Below are positions 22,093-32,552 of a stretch of DNA of 64,000 nt, piece by piece. Origin of the DNA: Salvator merianae (lineage: Eukaryota > Chordata > Lepidosauria > Squamata > Teiidae); assembly GCA_003586115.2 (NCBI GenBank), contig QVOM02000126.1, positions 54,424,839 to 54,488,838 of the forward strand. The letters run 5' to 3'. The translations under genes and the position numbers were made by a program. Below the pieces are notes generated by a model. The model saw only the letters and a list, made by a program, of their open reading frames with translations, had not been told where the DNA came from and did no database searches. Each line of letters starts with the position of its first letter. Within the stretch, counting starts at the first letter, position 1.

Positions 22093-22936
22093 TAGGGGTG
22101 TGCACGAAGCTTCGTGGCATTCGATTTTTGATCGATTTTCGTGATTTCGTGCCCTTCGCATCGAATGCGAAGGGCACAAGAAATCACGAATGCGAATTGC
22201 GAAGGTCCCTCAATTTTTCGAAGTATTTCGGGACCTTCGCAATTTGCCAAAGTCTCACCTCTCTAGGCTGTCAGCGCTGGCACTGACAGCCTAGGGTGAA
22301 TCAGCCAGCCAGCAGCGAGTGGAAGTGCAGAAAATTCAACGGAAGGGAGGGATTCCCTTCCTGTTGATTTTCCTTCTCTTCCCCTCACTGACTCACCCCC
22401 CTAGGCTGTCAGCGCGAGCACTGACAGCCTAGGGTGAATGAGGCAGCCAGCAGCCATCGGAAACGGAGCAATCAAGGTGAACGGAAGACCTTTGCCTTGA
22501 TTTCTCTGCTTCCAATGGCACTCGCCTCTCTCTCATCCCCCCCCCAGTCTGTCATCACACTGACAGACTGCGGCGGGAGTGAGAGAGAGCGCTGCGCCAT
22601 CGAAAATGGAGCAATCAAGGCGAATGGAAGACCTTTGCCTTGATTTCTCTGCTTCCGATGGCGCTCGCCTCTCTCTCATCCCCACCCCAGTCTGTCATTA
22701 CACTGACAGACTAGGGGGAGGGGAATGAGAGAGAGGCGAGCGCCATCCGAAGCAGAGAAATTAAGGCAAAGGTCTTCCCTTCGCCTTGATTTATCTGCTT
22801 CCGTTCGCGGCAAAGATTTTCGCCGCGAAAACAAAGGGCTTCATTTTCGTGCGTATTTTTTCGCACGGAAACGAAGCCTAGGAGCTTCGCAGTCCTGCGA
22901 AGCGAAAAGGGAAAAGTGCCTTCGTGCACATCCCTA
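22093..22936. mobile_element. hAT-like element with internal hairpin array, copy A
   Basis: Ends TAGGGGTGTGCACGAAG and CTTCGTGCACATCCCTA are inverted repeats, and GTTGCTAG stands directly outside both (22085-22092 and 22937-22944), a perfect 8-bp target duplication as made by hAT transposases. Inside are four units of about 140 bp. Each has a dyad built on CTGTCA...TGACAG (near 22265, 22405, 22545, 22690) and a second dyad of the AATCAAGGCGAA/CTTCGCCTTGATT type. There is no transposase, so it is non-autonomous. A close relative lies at 38584-39655. Confidence 0.88.
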
Positions 22937-24057
22937 GTTGCTAGCTTACACCCTGACCTCTTCAGGGTCTTGCTGCATTCTGTGGATGCAGTACAACATC
23001 TAAAGGGGCCTCCTGCACTGACACACTGATGGTGATGCGTGAGGCACCAATTATTGTCAATGTGCCTTGTCTGGCAGCTGTGAAAAGTCCCAGTTGCATT
23101 GGCTGGAGTGCATTAATGAAGAACTCCCCAGCCAGTTTATTGGCCTGGAAATATGATCTATACAGTATTTCTTTTTATGCAGCTCAGAACTATATGTTTG
23201 CCTTTAAAAAACAAACAAATCATCACACGTCTAATTCATTTTTAGTTTGTGGTAGATTGATATTTCAAGATCTTTCTCATACATATTTCTTCATAGCAAG
23301 CCAAATATTCCTCATCTTCTATCTAGGTAGTTGATTTCTTTGTCCTAAGTTAATAAAACTACAAAGCATAAAACAAATTTCAACATGCTCTCAACAGCAT
23401 TAGTATGATGGCACTTTCTGCAATCCTCATTGGTATTGTCAGCTCCATTACTGAAGCCCTGGGGCTTAATTTGATGGCAAGAGATCAAGAGAAATGATGA
23501 TGTGCACAAATCAGAAGGCAGATCTTCCCACTTTTGATCTCAGTTTTTGATGATCTGTCTTCCTTGTTAAAAGGGACATGGAGAAGATTTATTGGGAAGT
23601 AGATGATCCATCAAATATTGCAATCCATGCAGAACTTCAAAGCTCATAACCAAAAGGGATTTGGAAGTCAGCACATTTGGATGAGAACTGGTGCTGTGCG
23701 TTCTATTTCTTTAAAAAAAAAAAATCAGTAATTTTGCTCCTTAATTTCTGAGTAGCCGTAATTTCTGGACCGTTATCAAAGGTAGCTCCATGTAAAGTGA
23801 GTTACAGTAATTTAAAATAGAGATTCTTAAGGCAAGGGTGACGAAATGCCAGAGTTTTCATCCAAATGGACCCCTAGATTATCCAGAAATTGTAATTGAT
23901 GACAGGCATCCTTAGCCACAGGGAAACTTGATTTCTGGAGGCAGATGAAAATCCAAGTATCCACAAACTACAAGCCTGGTTCAATGGGTGGCATGCAAGT
24001 GATGCTGTTCAATACTGAAGCACTTAACTAGACTGAGGAATGACCACCTAACAGTAC
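22937..24057. other. Unassigned intergenic sequence
   Basis: Begins with the 8-bp duplication of the preceding element. No repeat ends or genes recognised in the rest. Confidence 0.4.
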
Positions 24058-24189
24058 CTGATCTCTTTCTGGATTTGTGCTCATTTTGCTTGTCTTCATC
24101 TAATCCTTTATCATAGTCAGGACACTCTTTCAGCATGTTTTCAAGGTCTGTTATGCTATGTACTTTTAATAGCCAGACACATGCAGCAA
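24058..24189 (-). other. Exon-like open segment, unrecognised (minus)
   Basis: On the minus strand a pyrimidine tract (CCCTTTCCCTCTTTC) is followed, with no intervening AG, by GCAG; then 132 open bases; then CAG/GTACTG, a plausible donor. The frame is phase 1 at both ends and encodes about 43 residues, including SITDLENMLKECPDYDKG, an acidic stretch, and a KSRKRS basic motif resembling a proprotein convertase site. Composition looks protein-like. I do not recognise the protein, and no neighbouring exon was found, so this could be chance or a lone exon of a gene with long introns. Confidence 0.3.
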
Positions 24190-25743
24190 CTGCACGTGGA
24201 GTCACAGTTGAAAGAGGGAAAGGGTCACTGGAGAGCATGGACTTGTGCTCAGACTGGGATCCGTCTTAACTACAGGACAAAGTAATCTAGCCACACACAT
24301 TCCTTGATCCCTGACTGTGTTCTTCAACAACAGACCTTTATGCACTTACCAGTATCCCAATACAATGTGAGATCTAGCCCACTTCTGGGCCTCTGTCTTC
24401 TGCACTCTGGTAAGGGATAGAGAGGCCCCAACCCCCTGCTAGGCCACTCTGACTGCATTGGATGGATTTTGGCCCAATCTAGAGGGCCAAAACAGCCACC
24501 TAGACTGGGATACTGATAGACCTATTTAAACACGTCTACCAATGGTTCGGGGCCTCTGGAATATAACAGGGAGGTCTGCGGAATGTCAGATGCCTTCCTG
24601 CTCTGGTTTAGAAAGTGAATCCATTTTGGTGGTACACCAAATCGTGGCACTGAATTGTGCCTCTGAAGCTAGCAGCAGCATGGGACCTGACTCAGAACAG
24701 GTTATCCAAGTGCAGCCTTGTTATAGCTGGGTCACTCCAGTGGGGCCCGTTACAATCAGAGTGGTTGCAGCTGCAATGGTTCAGCCACTGCAGGTGTGGA
24801 AGTGCCCACTATTTCCTGCCAAAAACATATTTTTGTGCAACAAGATGACTTAATCCCTTTAGCTTTCAATAGGAAGACACTGCTTGTTCAGGACAGTGAT
24901 GTTCCCTTAAGGGTTTGTGAGCTGTAATATGCTAATGCAGGTACTCAAACTGTTAGCCGATTTAATCACCACAATTGTTTGCCTGTTCTGGAAAAGCAGA
25001 AAGTTTAGAATCTTTTGTTTACTCCTGCCTCCTCCTAATCATCTGGCCCCACAGCTTGGAAGTAAAAGCAAGCATTCAGTGCCTTTTGGCTCTGTCAAAG
25101 TCCATTGTCTTGACTTTCCTAAAAGACACCTCTATTGCTGCAAGAGTTGAGCTCTGGTCTTTAGAACTCCTAAGTCACTCATTCAGTTCAAGATAGGTCC
25201 TCATTCACTACCTTCTTCTTGCAACAAGAGCTTCTTGCTTTTTTAACATTTTTGCCAAAATCACTGCTGAAATCATTATTGCATTGAGTTGTCTCCTCCA
25301 TCTTAACTACTGGGTAAGTGTGTTTGTGAATGTTTTGACAACACAATCCCACTTTTTGTACTGTGAAGCCTGTCCCTGATCAAAAGACCCTGAGACAAGT
25401 ATAATATCTCTTTTTCCTTTCTTAAACCTGTTTTTCTCTTCTCTCACCCTTAGCTCTGTCTATCTGCCTATTGGAAGGCAGCTGCCATGCTAAACATATA
25501 AGCCAGATTGATCTGAGTCTTCCCACTGGGATTGAATGGGACTGTCCATAATTAATTCCGATAAGGAACCTCTACATGACAGAGACTTCGTGATGTGGCA
25601 GGTGGAAATTAGACCACATTTTCTGTGTCTCATCTGAATTTCTGTAGCGAACTTAGGTTTGGCTGTCTTGGGTGGGTAGAAATTGGCACCCAGTTTCTCC
25701 AGAGCTTGTCTGCTGTATTCCTGAGCCCCTAGCAATATAAACA
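24190..25743. other. Unassigned intergenic sequence
   Basis: No recognised repeat or gene. Confidence 0.4.
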
Positions 25744-25813
25744 CTTCCTTCCTTCCTTCCTTCCTTCCTTCCTTCCTTCCTTCCTTCCTTCCTTCCTTCC
25801 TTCCTTCCTTCCC
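25744..25813 (+). repeat. (TTCC)n microsatellite
   Basis: About 17 TTCC units, polypyrimidine on the plus strand; the same motif occurs on the opposite strand at 55829-55910. Confidence 0.97.
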
Positions 25814-27869
25814 TTCTCAGTCCCAGTGAAAATTGTTAGACTGTGGTGCAAAAAGTTATTGTGACTTTAAAGAGAGTTCTATAGGAAAGCTCCCACTCCC
25901 CCCCCCCATTTTACTCCACTTCTGCTCTTCCTTACTTGCTCTTTCAGAGAGGAGTTGAAAGATATACTTTACCTTGAGCAAGATCAGCCTTTTGCTGGGG
26001 GACCAAGAAATGATAGGAGCTTTTTTGACCATTTGACTGGCTGGTGGACTTTGTACTTTTTACATGTTGTGCTCTTGGCATACTTTGGTTACAGTCTGCA
26101 AGGTAGGAAGGGTACATCTTGCTGCTTTTTTTTTTTTTGCAAGATTCCATTCTGTCCTAGCCATGCCCTTGGGGAGAGGGTTTGAGAGAGAGGCTATGCC
26201 TTGATGGCTAGGAAAAGGTGGTTCCTCTGATTCTGATTTTGAGACAGCAGGCAAACTGTGTTCATGGCTGGCACCTTCTGTCCTTGAAGTCTTCAAAGGC
26301 TAGGAACAAAAGTTCTGCAGCTTTAAAGATTCTGGCTGGTACAGTTTAGCACCAGATTGCAAATGGTCCTAGAAGGAATTGATCTTGGAGGTTTACCAGT
26401 AGGTCTCCTCTGGGGACAGACCTCTCATCTCCGAGTCTGGCTATAGCCCAATGGAGGCAATGATGTGTGGTTGTCATCCCCAGAGGCTCTTGTTAGGTGC
26501 ACATTCTTTCATTGTCTGGATGCACCTGGAGTGTATGCTGTATTCTGAAACAATTTGGAACCACTCGACCCACCCGGAGTGGGGTGGGGGCAGAATAGCA
26601 GATCTTCCAATATCCATATCTCCTCCATACATTTATGATAGAACTGATTCAAGGAAGAGGGAGGGGTTTTCCATGGTGACTGCTGGTACAGTCTCTTAGG
26701 AAATCTGCACTCCCACATCAACCTATATGCATTAAGCACTGCTGTTACAAGGAGTCTAGCAAGCATAATCTCTTTCTCTTTGTCTCTGTGATACTGAGCC
26801 CAGGGAGAGTCCTCTTCTTGTTATGAAGTGAAACAACTACATAATTTTTAGAAAGGATGTAATTGCAATTCAATTGTAACTGGCCTTATATACAAAGCTG
26901 GGAAAAATGGCCATTATTGTGTACAGTGGAAAAGCCACTAATCTTGTAGCTTTCACTCTATCTATAATTGGATATGCTGTAATAACTTAGTAAGAAAGCG
27001 AGCAATGTGTGGGAACACAGGATATTTGCTTTTTAATGCATTACCTTTTCATTCCAAGCATTCTTTCCCAATTCAATCAAGAGACAGCAGTAACATGGAG
27101 AGTTTCTGGTCCCAAGTAAATTAAAAGTTAAGTGAAGTGAAATACCAGTCCTTCTGTGATTACTTCAGCTGGCAAACTTTAATTGAAGGTGACATTCAGT
27201 ATAAGGCAGCTCTTTTGTGACACTCACTAGCATAGCACAGAAGAAGTGGAGACACCTGGTAGCTGAGAAACTTTCTGTCCTTGAACCCATGGTAGGAAAA
27301 TAAATTGGAGGGATGATGAACTTTGATGCCAGGATGGCAGACAACTGCCATACAGAATGATATTAGCCCTGAAGTGATATCAGGCCTTAGACAGCTTCAG
27401 AAATACGCAATGTTTACTCATAATGTGCAGGCTGAATTCTAACACTGCTTTACCGAGAGGAAGCAATACCAATTTCAGCGAAATTTAGGACACCTCCAGA
27501 AGTGGGTTAAAACCCACAGTTTTCCTGGGAGTATATTGGAAATGCCTGACAAAATCATGACCTTCCCATTAGAGACCCGGGTTAGTCCATCCCTTAAGAC
27601 CAGGAAAGGGATCTTAAGGTTTGGGTGGACAGATCAATGAAGGTGTCGACCCAGTACATAGCGGCAGTGAAAAAAAACAAATCCAATGCTAGGGATAATT
27701 AGAACAGGAATAGAAAATAAGGGCCTGGGATAATCTGGTCATTAGAAGCAATGTATACCTCCTCCAGAGACTTGCTGTGACAAGTTTGCAACACGCTTTC
27801 AAGTCACGTTTTCTCAGATTCACATGGAATCAGATTCCACAATGAATAGTAGTTCCGGGAAAGTATCCA
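25814..27869. other. Unassigned sequence, partly repetitive
   Basis: Near 26315-26375 it shares CAGTTTAGCACCAGA-like words with the stretches at 40260 and (reversed) 42465, suggesting a dispersed repeat without clear ends. Otherwise nothing recognised. Confidence 0.4.
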
Positions 27870-28321
27870 CAGTGCTATCTGATCCTGTTATTTTGGGTCT
27901 TTTTCAACTTTTGTGGTCTGAGGAAATGGACAAGTTGGTTGAGTCCAAGGTGTGGGAAATGTACCATGATTAGAGGGGGAGGTGCCAATAATGCTTAAAA
28001 AAGTGTGGTACTCCATCTTTTTTAGTAGACCACTCTGGATTCAGAAGTCTTAAATAACTATTGCCCAGTTGCCAATATCACTTGCTGGGCAAGGTGCTGG
28101 ATACAATGGTGACTACTCAGTTGTGGGCATGTTTGAAAGAAATGGATATCTAGACACATTTCAGTCAGACTTTTGTTCAGTTTATGGCAGTGAGACTGCC
28201 TTGGCTCACCTTTATTAGGACAGGGATGGGGAAATGCAAACCTATTGGTTTTCCTCAGTCTTTGAGTGTTTTTTTGATATCTTTGATTGTACTATCTTGC
28301 TAGAACAATTTTGGGGACTTT

Positions 28322-28715
28322 GGGTTTGTTCACACTTTAGTGCTAGTGAGCATCCAGACACTCACTAGCACAGTGCATCCAAATTTTGTGGAAGCCCTAG
28401 AGGAGCATCTGCAGATGCTCCCTACCACTACTAGCTATGGGCAACTAAAATGTCTGGGTATAAATGCTGCAGGTTGTGGTATGGCTGTGGCTGTGGCTGT
28501 GCAGTCGTGTCTCATTCCTGGTCACCATGGCAGTGGCTGGATGTTTCCATGGTTGCTGTCATGGCATGTGGCCAACATTCACACTGTGAGTGTTGGAAGG
28601 CCATTTCTGGGCTGTTCTAGCTCTTGCAGTACAGATGGCTGCTGCACCACAGGGACTGTTCCACCTTAGAATGGAATAATTATCTCATTCTAAGGTGGAA
28701 AGTGTGAAAGGTCCC
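28322..28715. mobile_element. GGGCC-type MITE in L2, copy N1
   Basis: Left end GGGTTTGTTCACACTTTAGT and right end AGTGTGAAAGGTCCC are inverted repeats. The interior starts GTGCTAGTGAGCATCCAGAC and aligns with N2 at 28931. A hairpin CCACCTTAGAATG/CATTCTAAGGTGG lies near its right end. No coding frame. Confidence 0.75.
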
Positions 28716-28930
28716 TGAGGATTGGTAATATTGCATTATAGCAGTTCCATTCCTGATTCCAGGGTAGACAACAATGGGAAACTTCTGTTCAGCTCCTTAA
28801 AGCTTGCTTATGGAGCTCCTAAAGGGTTAGCTCAGTCCCCATGTTTTTCAGTATAGTCACCAGGAAATTTGGAGTGTTTTTTATATTCCATATGAGTAAG
28901 GCAAAGATTTGGGGCAGTAATGGCCTCAAT

Positions 28931-29325
28931 GGGCCTGGTCACGCTTTAGTGCTAGTGAGCATCTAGACACTCACCAGCACAGCGCATCTGCACTTTGTGG
29001 AGGCCCTAGTGTTTGAGAGCATCTGCAGACACTTCCAAATGCTACTAGCTATGGACAACAAAATCATTGTCCACAGCTATACTGGGAACAGCTGTACTGC
29101 ACGTGGTCAGCAGCATTCACACCTGCTTTCTGGTGTGAACACTGAAGGCTGTGGATTGGTATGGTTGTGGGTGTGCAGTAGCATGCTGCATCCCCAGTCA
29201 CCATCGCAGTAGCTGGCATTTTCACCATGAGTGCTGGAAGCCCAGTTCTGGGCTCTTGCAGCCTTCACAGTGAGGATGCCCATTACATCATGCAGTCTGT
29301 TCCACTTTAGAATGGTAAAGAGACC
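28931..29325. mobile_element. GGGCC-type MITE in L2, copy N2
   Basis: Starts GGGCCTGGTCACGCTTTAGT and continues GTGCTAGTGAGCATCTAGAC in the same orientation as N1. The right end (AAAGAGACCC) is worn. Both copies are about 395 bp. They sit at different points of the same L2 and therefore are separate insertions. Confidence 0.75.
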
Positions 29326-29570
29326 CTATCTTAACTGATAAATTATAGCTTAATCTAGTCAAGATGGAGGTACTGTGTGTCACAGGATCCCAAATTCAGG
29401 AAGTTAAGGGGCACATGATCCTGAATGGGATTGTTTTGCCCCAGAAAATACAAGTGGGTGATTTGAGGTGCTTTTGTCACTATATGCCCATGGGTCTCAG
29501 GAGTGGTTATCTCCATCCCTGACTGGTTCATTAGCTTCAGCTTTTCCTGGATAGAGACAACATAGACATT

Positions 29571-30272
29571 GGGCCTATTCATACTTGACAGTAGCAAGCA
29601 TCTAGCATGCTTGCTATCCAAATGTGTCCACACCAGAAGATGGCCAAAGTGACTGGAAGTGGGCTTCATCCACTCCTGATTGCTACTACTACTACTACCA
29701 CTAAATTATGGTCTGAAGCCTTATCTGGAGCTCATAGTGAGCTTCAGGTAAGGTTCCATTCACACTTACTTGTTCTGCAGTGGCATCTTGGGTGGAATAT
29801 GCCCATCACACATGTGTGATGGAACAATTGTGCATGTGCAATGGAGCAACTGGGCTGTGTGATGCCCCATCAGGCCTTGTGAGGCCTGATTGGGCATGTA
29901 GCTGATCATCACCACAGCAGCAGCCAGCAAGCGGCAGGCTGCTGTCATAGCAACCGATAGGCCCATGCAGTGCGTAGGCATGATCAGTCATCACAGGCCT
30001 GATTGGGCCATTGCACAGGCCCAATTAGGCCCATGTGATGGGGCAGGCCTGACTGAGTGACTGCATATGAATGTGTATGCATGTGCTGCTGCTGCCCAAC
30101 ACCATGACAGTAGCCAAATGCTTGCTGTCCAGAGCCGTGGTGAGGATCAGACACAGCTACTAGTGTTCACACCACAAATGCAAGTAGCTGGCTTCAAGTA
30201 TGTTTGCAGGCTCCGTAGAGCAGACGGTGTCTGCAAGTTGGGGTCTATTCCAACGAAGGTGTGAATAGGCCC
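29571..30272. mobile_element. GGGCC-type MITE in L2, copy N3
   Basis: Ends GGGCCTATTCATACTTG and GGTGTGAATAGGCCC form an inverted repeat, flanked on both sides by ATT, a possible 3-bp duplication. The 702-bp interior carries a (ACT)n run near 29684-29700 and several small palindromes. It is longer than N1 and N2 but shares end sequence and internal words. A 3-bp duplication with GGGCC ends would fit PIF/Harbinger; this is an inference. Confidence 0.78.
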
Positions 30273-31792
30273 ATTAGGTTCTAGATGTCAGCCTGTCTTT
30301 ATTAGGAAATCCCACAATACATATGCATGATCATTCAATGTTAGGGCTGCACCATTTATTATTATTATTTTATTATTATTATTATTTGCTAATACTTATT
30401 TGTGAGGTAAGTTCCAAAGAACCATTCAACTATCTCATTTTGATTTCCTTTTTCCTTGCATAAGTTTGACATATAGCGCAGAAAATCTGTCATTTGCCTG
30501 TATCCAATGATTCCAGATACTCCCATCAGCAATAACCAAAGCCATTATTTTTACCCCTGGCACAGGAGGTTAACAAGTTATAGCAGCAAGCAAAATATGC
30601 TGGAAAAAATGTAGTTGGGTTTTCAGTAGATGAATCATTCAAAATGATATTTTAATTCTGTAAAAAAAAAAAAAAAAAAACTTTGAAAAGAAAAGAATGT
30701 TGTTAAACTAAAAAAAAAATATGAAGCCATTTGAATAAGTTGAACTAACTTTGTTCACACACTCATAAAGTGAACACTTGCTGGGTACCTTGTAAAGCAA
30801 ACCTCTGTTGCAGCATTCTTAAATATTGTGGTGTGCAGAGGGAAATAAAGATAAAGATAAGAACTGAACATCCTTTTTCTTCAGTGTCTTCCCTTCCTTT
30901 TTACTCTTTAAGTTGTCAGTTTCCTCCTCTGTGTCCTGGTAGTGGGGCTGAATTTTTATAAGCCTGCAATTGATGTAACTTTGGGCAGATTCTTGCCTGA
31001 AGGAACATACGGTGGGGGGAGGGCAGGCAAACACATTTTCATGATACTAGAAAACTTATGAAGTCTTATGAAACATGGATATTTGAGAACTTTTCAGACA
31101 GATTATCTCAGGCAATTATTTTTATTTTTATTTTTTTTGGGGGTAGAAAAGTATCAAATTACCCAAGGAGTAAAGACAATTATGATGGTTGACCTTCCTT
31201 AGTTCAGACCTGTATGCAAGTGTGTGCGCGTGTGTGCATGTGCATGTGTATGTATGTGTCTGTGTGTGTGTGTGAGAGAGAGACTGACTGCAGTATTTAT
31301 GAAAATATGTGATACTGACCCCGAGGCATACAACACAAACTGATCAATTATAGAACCATCCAATATATTAACCATAAACTCATTCTCTTGGCAAGGATTT
31401 TCACAAAGCTAAAATAGAAGCATCTATATATAAGATAAAAGTATTCGCATGCTTGAAGCAGCACCAAAGAAATGAAAACCAAGCAAACCAACCAACCAAC
31501 CGACCAACCATACAACATTTTTAGAAAAAAAACAAAAACAAAACACTAACACTAACACAAGAAGAACCATCAAATAGCTCATGGGGCTTGGGGCATGCTG
31601 AGTAAATGTTGGGGGAAGGAAGCTTGAAAACAAGGAGGAGGACACAGAATTAAGTATCTTAGGAAAGCATGGGACTGGCTGGCTTATTGATTGGAGATGA
31701 TCCAAAATTTTGAGGTAAATTAAATTCAAATGGACATTGCTCTATGTGGAGGAGATTTCCAATGAAGAAACTGGTGCATTAAAGACAGTGAC
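30273..31792. other. Unassigned sequence with simple repeats
   Basis: Holds a (TTA)n tract at about 30357-30387, A runs near 30663 and 30710, and a GT-rich microsatellite at 31212-31275. No gene recognised. Confidence 0.4.
31212..31275 (+). repeat. GT-rich compound microsatellite
   Basis: Imperfect (GT)n with GC, AT and CA variants ending in (GT)n(GA)n. Confidence 0.85.
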
Positions 31793-32129
31793 TAGAAGAG
31801 ATGTACAAAACTGGTTCCATTTGTTTGCAGTTTGTAGTGAACTGTGGTGTTCACATAGTTTACATGTGACCCAAACCACCATGCAAGGGTTTGTTTGTTT
31901 TTTGTTGTTGTTGTTTTTTAAATCATACCGAACCAAGAGGTGTTCTAATGAACCAAGATAACCATAACAAAACAACGGTGGTTTGCAGTGGTTCACATGA
32001 CTCAAATTGAACACACACCAAGGGTAGTTAAAACAACAACAAAAAATGTTTGAATTAAATGCAAACCAGGATGGTATTTCAGTTCAACTTGCACCAAAAC
32101 TCTACCTTTCGATAATGTGCGCACCTCTA
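31793..32129. mobile_element. hAT-like MITE with TAGRGATGTGCA ends, copy 3, worn
   Basis: Left end TAGAAGAGATGTACAAAAC and right end TGTGCGCACCTCTA resemble the family ends with small changes. The interior has palindromic words around GTGGTTTGCAGTGGTTCACA. No matching 8-bp flank was seen, consistent with age. Confidence 0.55.
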
Positions 32130-32535
32130 ATGGCTAACTATCTTGGGAGTTCATCTTTCTGCTGTGCTTTTCAACTTTGTTGCTGATCACTTCCTAAAAC
32201 ATTCAGTGCTATGTGTGTAAAACAGCAGCACTGTTTCCAGTCTGCATTAAGATGTTCAATCTAGTTAGCTGTACAAAATGCCACTCAATCATCTTCCTTC
32301 AACTATCAAATTAAAAACAAGTCAAAATATATCTGTCTTCATCTGCCAGATAGAATGAGACCCACAGAAGCAGGTCACCATGCTGTAACAGAAAATAACA
32401 ATACCAATCCCTGAACAGGAGCATTTCATACTACATTGATTTGTAACGAGTGCCATTTGAAGCCACCAACAAATTCTACCTTTCAGCTACCTAGGTTGGT
32501 CAGTAGAATATCATAAACTCATGATAATTTTATTT
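32130..32535. other. Unassigned spacer
   Basis: No recognised feature before the L1 insertion. Confidence 0.35.
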
Positions 32536-32551
32536 AAAATGCATAGCCTAT
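32536..32551 (+). repeat. Left target-site duplication of the L1 insertion
   Basis: AAAATGCATAGCCTAT, repeated at 35691-35706 with one C/T difference. Confidence 0.85.
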
Positions 32552-32552
32552 A

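Larger units (their letters stand above)
27870..29570 (+). mobile_element. L2-clade LINE, old copy, split by MITEs
   Basis: Three collinear pieces of an L2 reverse transcriptase region. Piece one (27870-28320) covers the start, aligning with 11870-12400 of the better copy. Piece two (28716-28930) covers the region around the GVPQGSILSP motif, with frame shifts. Piece three (29326-29570) covers NLVKMEVLCV through FLDRDNID. The gaps are filled by the elements at 28322 and 28931, and a third begins at 29571. Many stops show great age; the pieces together give the pre-insertion order. Confidence 0.85.

Noticed and set aside
22263..22715. CRISPR-like array from evenly spaced palindromes
   Set aside because: The repeats are not identical, the spacers are themselves repetitive hairpins, the whole is enclosed by transposon ends, and the genome is vertebrate.
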